Source: an uncultured Flavobacteriales bacterium (GTDB taxonomy: Bacteria > Bacteroidota > Bacteroidia > Flavobacteriales_D > Crocinitomicaceae). From it: DNA of 37,975 nucleotides. The position numbers were made by a program, and so were the translations under genes. This document shows positions 7,651 to 14,456 of this stretch, piece by piece. The DNA lies in NCBI GenBank assembly GCA_913046365.1, contig CAJWRM010000025.1:1-37975 (forward strand), written 5' to 3'. A model generated the notes under the pieces. It searched no databases. It worked only from the letters and a program-made list of their open reading frames with translations, and was not told where the DNA came from. Every line of letters starts with the position of its first letter. The first letter of the stretch is position 1.

Positions 7651-7963
7651 CGCATAATATTAAATGAGGTTACACTTTTTTTAATCTTAACTAGATTTTA
7701 ACTTTCAAATAATAAATACTTGCATATCAGCAGATTACTATTTTTAAATATGTTTTTGAGGAACTTGTAACCTAATATATTTTAATTTTTTTCAACGCGT
7801 AAATCTATATTTATCTTCTTGTAATTTCTGATTTATTAAAATCGTATATCCTTCTTTATAAGTGTATTATTGACACATTTTTTTAAAATAAAACAAGATA
7901 TTAAAGGGTTAAGAATATAATTCTTCACAATTCATTGTTTAGTTGTTTTGAAGCCCCTTATGT

Positions 7964-7991
7964 TTTGTGAGGAGTTATTCCATTATCTTTA
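7964..7991 (+). promoter_or_regulatory. Possible promoter for the small charged protein / csp pair
   Basis: TTTG (7964-7967) is followed after 16 nt by TATCTTTA (7984-7991), 7 of 8 matches to TAnnTTTG. The start codon is 21 nt further on. The spacing is slightly short for a Bacteroidota promoter, so this is tentative. Confidence 0.4.
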
Positions 7992-8012
7992 GAAAACAAA
8001 TAAGTGTAAAGG

Positions 8013-8222
8013 ATGGGAAGGTCACAAGAAACATTTTTTAAAAAGCAGCGAGAGAAAAATCGCGAACGAAAGAAAAGAGAGAAACTCGAAAAGAAAGAAA
8101 ATAGAAGAGCTGCATCTACTGGAGGAAGTGAAATAGATTGGGATAGTGCACCAGAAAACAAAACCATGACAAAAGAAGAAATGGATCAAAAAGCACAAAA
8201 CAGACAAGAGACTAAAGATTAA
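8013..8222 (+). CDS. Small Lys/Glu/Arg-rich protein paired with cold-shock gene
   Basis: 69-aa highly charged protein with no signal peptide. Residues 8-35 are a Lys/Arg/Glu run (FFKKQREKNRERKKREKLEK) likely to be a long helix or RNA-binding arm. The second half is acidic and polar. I recognise the N-terminal GRSQETFFKK style from small proteins that sit beside cold-shock genes in Bacteroidota, but it has no assigned function. The csp gene starts 21 nt downstream on the same strand, so they are probably co-transcribed. A role in RNA binding with the cold-shock protein is inference from charge and context only. Confidence 0.75.
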   Translation: MGRSQETFFKKQREKNRERKKREKLEKKENRRAASTGGSEIDWDSAPENKTMTKEEMDQKAQNRQETKD

Positions 8223-8243
8223 ATAACAACTAATACAAGTACA

Positions 8244-8435
8244 ATGAAAAAAGGAGTGGTAAAATTTTTCAACAATGAAAAAGGCTTTGGCTTTATCGTT
8301 GATGAGGAATCAAAAGAGGACGTATTCGTTCACAAAACTGGATTGGTAGACAATATTCAGGAAGACGATACAGTTGAGTTTGAGGTAGAACAAGGAAATA
8401 GAGGGCTTAATGCTGTTAATGTAACGAAGGTCTAA
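8244..8435 (+). CDS. Cold-shock protein (CspA family)
   Basis: 63-aa single cold-shock domain, a five-stranded OB-fold that binds single-stranded RNA/DNA and melts RNA structure. The RNP1 motif KGFGFI (residues 13-18) and RNP2 motif VFVHK (27-31) are intact. Residues GVVKFFNNEKGFGFI match the canonical start of the domain. It is co-directional with the small charged protein upstream and is followed by a good terminator. Confidence 0.95.
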   Translation: MKKGVVKFFNNEKGFGFIVDEESKEDVFVHKTGLVDNIQEDDTVEFEVEQGNRGLNAVNVTKV

Positions 8436-8460
8436 TTTCTGTAACTATAGATTTTTAAAA

Positions 8461-8486
8461 AGGGGCTTGTAAAAGCCTCTTTTTTT
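8461..8486 (+). terminator. Rho-independent terminator after the cold-shock gene
   Basis: AGGGGCTT (8461-8468) pairs with AAGCCTCT (8473-8480) around the loop GTAA, with one G-T wobble; flanking AAA/TTT can extend the stem. A T-run follows to 8486. The T-run reaches the last codons of the convergent aldehyde dehydrogenase gene. Confidence 0.88.
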
Positions 8487-9864
8487 ATGTCAAAAACTTC
8501 TTGAGCCATTTGAAACCTTTGAAAGGGACATACTTAAACGGTAAATCAATCCATGTGGGGGTTGAGACCACTGCTTTCTTATGAGTAAAGCATAAAAAAC
8601 TATCATATCCATGATAAGCTCCATATCCGCTATGTCCAACGCCACCAAAAGGAAGATTTGGGTTGGCGATATGCATCATCGCGTCATTGATACATGCGCC
8701 ACCAGAACTTGTCTTTTTGAGGACGCTTTTGGCTTCATTCGAATTACCATAATAATATAAGGCTAGGGGCTTCTCAAACTTATGAATAAAATCTATGGCC
8801 TCTTTCATCGAATCCACACCAATCACAGGCAATATTGGACCGAATATTTCTTCTTTCATCACGGGGTCATCCAATGTAACACCTTCAAGAATGGTGGGAG
8901 AAATCTGTAACGTTTCGTCATTTTTGTTACCTCCATATTTCACTTTTACAGGATCAATGAGACCTACAAGCCGGTCGTAATGTCCTTTATGTATAATTTT
9001 AGGATACATTTCACTAGCCAATGCATCTCCACCGTACATCTTATTCCATTCCTCGTTAATATGAAACATAAGCTGTTCCTTTAAACGGTCCACAACCAAA
9101 ACATAGTCAGGGGCAACACACGTTTGGCCTGAATTTATGGTTTTTGACCAAGCGATTCTTTTCGCTGCAATTTTCAAGTCTGCACTTTCGTCAACAATAC
9201 AAGGTGATTTTCCTCCAAGCTCAAGTGTCACCGGTGTTAAAAATTCTGCTGCTGAGCGCATAACAATCTTTCCTAACTCACTTCCCCCCGTAAAAAATAT
9301 ATGGTCAAAGCGCTTTTTAAATAAGATTTGATTTTCTTTTTTTTCCCCATGTACGATAGAGATGTGTCCTTCTTGAAAGATTTCTCTTATTATATGATCC
9401 ATTATCTCAGCAGTATGCTTACTATCGGCAGAGGGCTTTAGTATTGCGCAACATCCCGAAGATAGTACACCAACCAATGGCGAGAATAACAATAAAAAGG
9501 GATAATTCCATGGTGCAATAACGAGGTTTACTCCCAATGGTTCATAATAAATTCTACTTCTTGAGGGTCTCAATATTAAGGGTGTGGAAATTCTTTTAGA
9601 AGCACTCCATTTATTTAGATTCTTGAGATGGAGTTTTATTTCAGAGACCACAAAATTGAACTCTGTTAAGAAAGCTTCTTCTGGAGACTTTCTTAGGTCA
9701 GCGTGTAGCGCTGTTAAAATTTCCTTTTCGTATTTGAAACATGCTGTTAATAGCTTTTCAAGGGCAGTTCTCCTGAAAGAAATTGATTTTGTTTGATTGC
9801 TCGCAAAGAATTTTCTTTGCTTAGAAAGCAATAGATCAATCGAAGAATCGGTGAGGAAGTTCAT
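8485..9864 (-). CDS. Aldehyde dehydrogenase, class-3 (ALDH3) type
   Basis: 459-aa NAD(P)-dependent aldehyde dehydrogenase, oxidising aldehydes (often fatty or aromatic) to acids. The length and the NLVIAPWNYPFLLLF motif fit the ALDH3 branch, which lacks the longer N-terminus of other ALDHs. Key residues are N120 (APWNYP), K143 (LKPS), the general base E215 (LELGGKSP) and the nucleophile C249 (NSGQTCVAPDY). The cofactor-site motif EEIFGP is at 339-343 and PFGGVG at 406-411. There is no signal peptide. The gene has its own perfect -7 element and is not coupled to dtd. Related enzymes are sometimes linked to carotenoid-aldehyde metabolism, but nothing in the sequence selects that substrate. Confidence 0.94.
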   Translation of the reverse strand: MNFLTDSSIDLLLSKQRKFFASNQTKSISFRRTALEKLLTACFKYEKEILTALHADLRKSPEEAFLTEFNFVVSEIKLHLKNLNKWSASKRISTPLILRPSRSRIYYEPLGVNLVIAPWNYPFLLLFSPLVGVLSSGCCAILKPSADSKHTAEIMDHIIREIFQEGHISIVHGEKKENQILFKKRFDHIFFTGGSELGKIVMRSAAEFLTPVTLELGGKSPCIVDESADLKIAAKRIAWSKTINSGQTCVAPDYVLVVDRLKEQLMFHINEEWNKMYGGDALASEMYPKIIHKGHYDRLVGLIDPVKVKYGGNKNDETLQISPTILEGVTLDDPVMKEEIFGPILPVIGVDSMKEAIDFIHKFEKPLALYYYGNSNEAKSVLKKTSSGGACINDAMMHIANPNLPFGGVGHSGYGAYHGYDSFLCFTHKKAVVSTPTWIDLPFKYVPFKGFKWLKKFLT

Positions 9865-9868
9865 ATCT

Positions 9869-9876
9869 CAAATGTA
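9869..9876 (-). promoter_or_regulatory. -7 promoter element, 4 nt before the aldehyde dehydrogenase ATG
   Basis: The minus-strand sequence TACATTTG is a perfect match to TAnnTTTG. It ends only 4 nt (AGAT) before the ATG, so the transcript would start at or next to the start codon. No good -33 box is present. Confidence 0.5.
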
Positions 9877-9887
9877 ACAAAAGTCTT

Positions 9888-10340
9888 TTATTGCTTCTCT
9901 TTTGAATCCATAAGTATGGTTACTGGACCATCATTGATCAAGCTTACTTTCATATCGGCACCAAATTCACCCGTTTGAATTTGCTTTTGTAGTAAAGTTT
10001 CTAATTCAGCACAAAAATCATTATAGAGTGGTATCGCGTATTTTGGTTTTGCTGCTTTTATAAAGCTTGGGCGATTGCCTTTTTTTGTTCTGGCATGGAG
10101 TGTAAACTGGCTAATAACGAGGATCTCTCCCTCCGTATCTTTAAGATTAAGATTCATTTTCCCATTTGGATCGGAAAAGATGCGAAGATTGTATATTTTA
10201 TTTACGAGATAGTCAATATCATTTCCTGAATCTGAATCTTCAATTCCGATAAAAAGGAGTAAACCTTTTTTTATTTCGGCATGTAGATACCCATCAATGC
10301 GAACTTGCGCTTCTAAAACTCTTTGAATAACTACCCTCAT
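9888..10340 (-). CDS. dtd: D-aminoacyl-tRNA deacylase
   Basis: 150-aa cytoplasmic homodimer enzyme that hydrolyses D-amino acids (and glycine) mischarged on tRNA. The two active-site motifs of the DTD family are present: SQFTL (residues 77-81) and the Gly-cisPro motif in NDGPVTI (G138-P139). The length is normal. Its start overlaps the stop of rsgA by ATGA, so the two are translated from one mRNA with coupling. Confidence 0.96.
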   Translation of the reverse strand: MRVVIQRVLEAQVRIDGYLHAEIKKGLLLFIGIEDSDSGNDIDYLVNKIYNLRIFSDPNGKMNLNLKDTEGEILVISQFTLHARTKKGNRPSFIKAAKPKYAIPLYNDFCAELETLLQKQIQTGEFGADMKVSLINDGPVTILMDSKEKQ

Positions 10341-11284
10341 TTGAAATCATTTCGTCGATAACTGTCTCCGGAATCTTCGGACATAAGTTGCATGTAGGTC
10401 ATGTATCTTGAGGGGGCTATTTCTTCATTATCTACTGCAGCTTTTATTGCACATTTAGGTTCTTCCATATGCATGCAATTATGAAATTTACACTGCCCGA
10501 GAAGGGCTCGCATTTCTGGGAAGTAGTGTGCGTAGTGCTCTTTTTCTAAATCAACAAGACCAAAAGCCCTTATTCCAGGTGTATCAATGATGAACCCTCC
10601 ACTCTGAAGCGCGTGCATTTCAGAAAAGGTTGTAGTATGTTTTCCCTGTGCATGTGCTTTTGAAATTTCACCTACTCGGAGGGATAAACTGGGGTCTAAG
10701 GAATTCACGAGTGTTGTTTTTCCAACACCGCTATTTCCAGAGATCATTACTTTTTTATCATTTATTTCTTGTTTTAGGAATTCGATACTTGTGTCCTTTT
10801 CCGCAATAATAGAATTACAAGGATAACCCAAGGGCTCATATACTTCAGTTAAGTAATTCATAAGTGCATGCTCATCTTCACCATACAAATCTATTTTATT
10901 AAACAAGATTGTCGTTGGTATCCGAAAAGACTCTGCTGCAACTAGGAAGCGGTCTATAAAAGCGACCTGCGTTTCAGGAGATTTTAGTGTGACTACAAGA
11001 TAAACCCTATCTACATTTGCTGCAATGATCTGCATCTGCTTGCTAAGGTTTGTAGACTTGCGGACCAAATAATTTTTACGTTCCTCTATACCTCTTATGG
11101 TATATACCGTTTCTCCTGATGCATCGATGGATTTAATGTCAACAACATCGCCCGCGGCAATAGGATTTGTTGTTTTTAATCCTTCAAGCCTAAGCTTCCC
11201 CTTGATTGATGCTTGAATTGTTTGTCCGTCTTCAAGAAGTACTTTGTACCATTTACCTGTTGACTTAATTACTTCTCCGCGCAT
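10337..11284 (-). CDS. rsgA: Ribosome small-subunit-dependent GTPase A
   Basis: 315-aa circularly permuted GTPase that assists late maturation of the 30S subunit. It has an N-terminal OB-fold (about residues 1-70), then the GTPase motifs in permuted order: NKID (129-132, G4), GNSGVGKT (183-190, G1/P-loop) and DTPG (234-237, G3). A C-terminal zinc site follows: C265, C270, H272 and C278. All motifs are intact. It forms an overlapping pair with dtd and is divergent from aroE. Confidence 0.97.
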   Translation of the reverse strand: MRGEVIKSTGKWYKVLLEDGQTIQASIKGKLRLEGLKTTNPIAAGDVVDIKSIDASGETVYTIRGIEERKNYLVRKSTNLSKQMQIIAANVDRVYLVVTLKSPETQVAFIDRFLVAAESFRIPTTILFNKIDLYGEDEHALMNYLTEVYEPLGYPCNSIIAEKDTSIEFLKQEINDKKVMISGNSGVGKTTLVNSLDPSLSLRVGEISKAHAQGKHTTTFSEMHALQSGGFIIDTPGIRAFGLVDLEKEHYAHYFPEMRALLGQCKFHNCMHMEEPKCAIKAAVDNEEIAPSRYMTYMQLMSEDSGDSYRRNDFK

Positions 11285-11288
11285 ATCA

Positions 11289-11296
11289 CAAAGGTA
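11289..11296 (-). promoter_or_regulatory. -7 promoter element, 4 nt before the rsgA ATG
   Basis: TACCTTTG on the minus strand is a perfect TAnnTTTG match and ends 4 nt (TGAT) before the rsgA ATG. This suggests a leaderless or nearly leaderless transcript. No clear -33 element is seen. Confidence 0.5.
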
Positions 11297-11339
11297 AGTG
11301 ACTTGAGAAGTAAAGAAAAGAAAACGATTGAAATAGTTG

Positions 11340-11347
11340 TATTTTTG
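11340..11347 (+). promoter_or_regulatory. -7 promoter element, 3 nt before the aroE GTG
   Basis: TATTTTTG is a perfect TAnnTTTG match and ends 3 nt before GTG 11351. Its position argues against the longer reading frame beginning at TTG 11303, which would place the promoter inside the gene. Confidence 0.5.
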
Positions 11348-11350
11348 TAT

Positions 11351-12094
11351 GTGTCAATAAATAAATACGGCCTTTTGGGCAAGCGCTTAACGCATTCGTT
11401 TTCGAAAGATTTTTTTACTCAATTCTTTATCGAAAATAATTTATTTGCCGAATATGATTTAATTAAACTTGATTCTCCACAAGATTTAGACTCGTTTTTT
11501 AATCGAGAAATAAAGGCTTACCGTGGTTTAAATGTAACCTTACCCTACAAGGAGCATGTTCTTCCATTACTTGATGAAATTCATGAGGAAGCCCGAGCCA
11601 TTGGAGCTGTTAACACAATTAAAGTAAACGAGTCCGGGAGAACGACGGGTTATAATACCGATGCTTTTGGTTTTCATCAGAGTATCAAGCCTTTTTTGGA
11701 TTTCAATCACCACCGGGCTTTACTTTTAGGTACCGGAGGTGCTGCAAAGGCAGTGGCATATGTTCTCGAAAAAATAGGTTTAGAGGTTTTTTATATTTCA
11801 AGAAATCCAAAAGGAAACAAAACCTTTGGATATTCGGAGATCAATGAAAATATGATTGATTCTTGCAAGCTGATTGTGAATTGTACTCCTGTTGGGATGT
11901 ATCCAAATACAAATGAGACCATTTCTTTTCCTTATCATTATTTATCAAAAGATCATTTAGTGATCGACTTGATTTATAATCCTGAACAGACACTTTTTTT
12001 GCAAAAAGCAGCAGATCAAGGAAGCATAATCCTAAATGGAAAGAGCATGCTACAACAGCAGGCTTTGAAAAGCTGGGAGATATGGTCCAAGTGA
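11351..12094 (+). CDS. aroE: Shikimate dehydrogenase, GTG start
   Basis: NADP-dependent enzyme of aromatic amino acid synthesis (3-dehydroshikimate to shikimate). From GTG 11351 the protein is 247 aa, the usual size in Bacteroidota, and begins MSINKYGLLGKRLTHSFS, matching the family N-terminus with the shikimate-binding SFS. The catalytic pair is K67 (NVTLPYKE) and D104 (YNTDAFGF). The dinucleotide-binding loop is GTGGAAKA (127-134), and NCTPVGMYPN and the QQQALKSWEIW end are typical. The frame is open further upstream to TTG 11303, but those 16 residues have no family match and overlap the promoter. The stop is 4 nt from the convergent lpdA stop. Confidence 0.93.
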   Translation: MSINKYGLLGKRLTHSFSKDFFTQFFIENNLFAEYDLIKLDSPQDLDSFFNREIKAYRGLNVTLPYKEHVLPLLDEIHEEARAIGAVNTIKVNESGRTTGYNTDAFGFHQSIKPFLDFNHHRALLLGTGGAAKAVAYVLEKIGLEVFYISRNPKGNKTFGYSEINENMIDSCKLIVNCTPVGMYPNTNETISFPYHYLSKDHLVIDLIYNPEQTLFLQKAADQGSIILNGKSMLQQQALKSWEIWSK

Positions 12095-12098
12095 GTTC

Positions 12099-13496
12099 TT
12101 AGATATGTAATGGTCTATTTTCAGTTGCCGACAACGCAGCTTCTTTAATTGCCTCAGTATATGTAGGGTGTGGATGACAAATTCTCGCTAGGTCTTCAGC
12201 AGAAGCTCTATATTCCATTGCAGTTACAGCTTCCATAATTAAGTCAGCAGCTCTTGGTGCAATCATATGCACCCCTAATATTTCATCTGTCGTTTTATCC
12301 GCCAAAATCTTAATCATTCCATTAATATCCATACTGGCTCGTGCTCTTCCTAAAGCCCTTATGGGGAATGACCCGGATTTGAATTCAATATTGTCTGCAA
12401 CAAGCTCTTGCTCCGTTTTGCCAACCGCAGCAATTTCAGGCCAGGTATATACAACTCCTGGAATCAAATTGTGATTGATATGGGGCTTTTGTCCTGAAAT
12501 GAATTCAGCAGCATAGACTCCTTCTTCTTCAGCCTTGTGCGCTAGCATTGCACCTCTTACAACATCTCCGATGGCATAAACATTAGGCACATTGGTTTGA
12601 AGGTGTTCATTGACAATAATTTGACCTCGATCATTTGCTTCAACTCCAGCACCTTTTAGGTTTAGTCCTTCAGTAAAAGGTTTTCTTCCAACAGCGACTA
12701 AACAATAATCCCCTTCTATTTCGACCTCAATGCCCTTTTTGTTCAATGCAGTAACAAGTACCTTTTTACCTGTGTTTTTTACAGTTTGAACACGATGCTC
12801 CATGTGGAACTTAAACCCTTCTTTTTTCAGGATTTTAGTGAAATCCTTTCCTATGCTTAAGTCCATGGTCGGCAGGATTTGTTTTGCAAACTCAATGACC
12901 TCTACCTGGCTACCAAGTCTTTTGTATACTGATCCAAGCTCCAAGCCAATTACACCGGCTCCAATCACCAAGAGTTTTCCTGGTATTTCCTTCATTTTTA
13001 ATGCCTCAGTACTTGTGATGATTCGTTTTTTATCTGGTTCCATTCCAGGGAAATAATTAGGTTTAGATCCCGTAGCTATAATAATGTTTTTCCCTTCAAT
13101 TTTGCTTTTCTTTTTGTCTTCAGATATTACCTCAATCGTCGTATTATTGACAAAAGTTCCGATGCCATGTATGACATCTATTTTATTTTTATCCATTAGG
13201 AATTTTACGCCATCACATGTCTGGCTTATGACTTCATCTTTGCGTTCCATCATCTGTTTAAGATTCACTTTTGGATTGTCTACCTCAATACCATGCTTTT
13301 GAAAGGTATGTTTAGCGTTGTGAAAGTGCTCCGAGGAATCTAAAAGTGCTTTAGAAGGAATACAGCCAACATTCAGGCAAGTTCCTCCAAGCGTAGCATA
13401 TTTCTCAACGAGTGCAGTTTTCATTCCTAGCTGAGCGCTTCGTATGGCAGCTACATAACCTCCAGGTCCCGATCCAATTACAATGACGTCGTACAT
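12099..13496 (-). CDS. lpdA: Dihydrolipoyl dehydrogenase (E3)
   Basis: 465-aa FAD flavoprotein that reoxidises dihydrolipoyl groups of 2-oxo-acid dehydrogenase complexes and the glycine cleavage system. The FAD site is GSGPGGYVAA (residues 8-17), the redox disulfide is C40/C45 in GGTCLNVGCIPSK, and the NAD site is GAGVIGLELGSV. The second FAD motif is YAIGDV. The catalytic base pair at the dimer interface is H443/E448 in HPHPTYTE. All motifs are intact. No E1 or E2 gene is adjacent, so it probably serves complexes encoded elsewhere. Confidence 0.97.
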   Translation of the reverse strand: MYDVIVIGSGPGGYVAAIRSAQLGMKTALVEKYATLGGTCLNVGCIPSKALLDSSEHFHNAKHTFQKHGIEVDNPKVNLKQMMERKDEVISQTCDGVKFLMDKNKIDVIHGIGTFVNNTTIEVISEDKKKSKIEGKNIIIATGSKPNYFPGMEPDKKRIITSTEALKMKEIPGKLLVIGAGVIGLELGSVYKRLGSQVEVIEFAKQILPTMDLSIGKDFTKILKKEGFKFHMEHRVQTVKNTGKKVLVTALNKKGIEVEIEGDYCLVAVGRKPFTEGLNLKGAGVEANDRGQIIVNEHLQTNVPNVYAIGDVVRGAMLAHKAEEEGVYAAEFISGQKPHINHNLIPGVVYTWPEIAAVGKTEQELVADNIEFKSGSFPIRALGRARASMDINGMIKILADKTTDEILGVHMIAPRAADLIMEAVTAMEYRASAEDLARICHPHPTYTEAIKEAALSATENRPLHI

Positions 13497-13512
13497 AGTT
13501 TTAAATTTTAAG

Positions 13513-13520
13513 CAAAGGTA
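13513..13520 (-). promoter_or_regulatory. -7 promoter element for lpdA
   Basis: TACCTTTG on the minus strand is a perfect TAnnTTTG match, 16 nt before the lpdA ATG. No well-spaced -33 box is visible. Confidence 0.5.
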
Positions 13521-13619
13521 ACAAACATCAACTATACTTTTTACTCGAATCGCCTTTGTTTTATTGTTACTTCTTATTGATTTAATATCAGCAGATTAGA
13601 TTCCTTGCCTGGACTTCTA

Positions 13620-13627
13620 TATTTTTG
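13620..13627 (+). promoter_or_regulatory. -7 promoter element, 5 nt before the SDR-like gene
   Basis: TATTTTTG is a perfect TAnnTTTG match and ends 5 nt before ATG 13633, again predicting almost no 5' leader. Confidence 0.45.
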
Positions 13628-13632
13628 TTGTA

Positions 13633-14433
13633 ATGAAAACGATTTTAATCTTTGGAGTTGGATGGTTGGGTAATGAAGTTGTTAAATCCTTGGCCTCATC
13701 GAAAAGGAAAATTATCGTTGCTACAAGAGGGTCGATACTTCAAGAAAGTAATCACGAGATTGAATACCGCAAAATATCTTTGCATGCCGAATCAGGAGCA
13801 ATAGAATTTGAAGTTCCATTCACAAAAAAAGTAGATGAGATACTGGTAATGCTGCCACCAAGTCAAATGGTGAATTATGCCCATACTATTGACTCTATTT
13901 GCAAACAATTCCCTTTAGTTGGTCATTTTATTTTTACTAGCTCCACAGGTGTATATCAAGAATATTCGGGTATGGTTCACGAGGATGGTGCATTGAAAAA
14001 AGGGCACCCTGTTGTGCTTGCTGAAGAAAAAATACATCTAAAATTCCCCAATAATTCTACCATCCTTAGGCTCGCTGGGCTCATTGGAAATGATCGCCAT
14101 CCTGTCCGATATTTCCTAAGCAAGAAGCTTAATCTAAATGGCAATGCCCCAGTTAATTTGATTCACAGAAAGGATATTACAAACGCAATAAACATTTTGC
14201 TTGAAGTCCCGCGTCCAGGTGTTTATAATTTGTGTTATCCATTACATCCGACTAAATGCGAGTATTATGGTGAAATTGGGCGAAAGCTTTTTCAAAAAGA
14301 GATTGAATTTGATCGTCAAGGAAGTGGAAAGATCATAAATGGCTCAAAATTTGCTTCTACGTTTAATTATGAATACCAATTTGATATTCATGATTTTGAT
14401 AACCTAGATAAAGTCAATAAAGACAACAAATAA
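13633..14433 (+). CDS. NAD(P)-binding SDR-like epimerase/reductase (YeeZ-like)
   Basis: 266-aa Rossmann-fold protein of the extended/atypical SDR group. The nucleotide loop is FGVGWLG (residues 7-13), followed by ATRG at the end of strand 2 and the strand FIFTSSTGVYQ that normally carries the catalytic Ser. The tyrosine of GVYQEYSG is present, but the lysine of the expected YxxxK pair is not evident, since the later stretch reads AEEKIH. It may therefore be a non-catalytic or altered SDR like the YeeZ group. The substrate is unknown. The C-terminal NLCYPLHPTKCEYY segment resembles the sugar-epimerase substrate domain. Confidence 0.75.
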   Translation: MKTILIFGVGWLGNEVVKSLASSKRKIIVATRGSILQESNHEIEYRKISLHAESGAIEFEVPFTKKVDEILVMLPPSQMVNYAHTIDSICKQFPLVGHFIFTSSTGVYQEYSGMVHEDGALKKGHPVVLAEEKIHLKFPNNSTILRLAGLIGNDRHPVRYFLSKKLNLNGNAPVNLIHRKDITNAINILLEVPRPGVYNLCYPLHPTKCEYYGEIGRKLFQKEIEFDRQGSGKIINGSKFASTFNYEYQFDIHDFDNLDKVNKDNK

Positions 14434-14456
14434 TATTTTTTAACGTCTTTCTATTA

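Larger units (their letters stand above)
7621..8012. other. 392-base AT-rich intergenic region
   Basis: This gap lies between the beta-barrel gene and the small charged protein, which are divergently transcribed. I see no tRNA, no credible ORF and no long repeat. It contains a perfect inverted repeat, AAGAAT (7911-7916) and ATTCTT (7920-7925) around ATA, and putative promoter elements at both ends. The long A/T runs could also encode a cold-shock 5' leader, but no defined structure can be supported by eye. Confidence 0.5.

Noticed and set aside
11303..11350. Longer N-terminus for aroE from TTG 11303
   Set aside because: The added residues have no family match and a perfect -7 promoter element (11340-11347) lies inside them; GTG 11351 gives the normal N-terminus.
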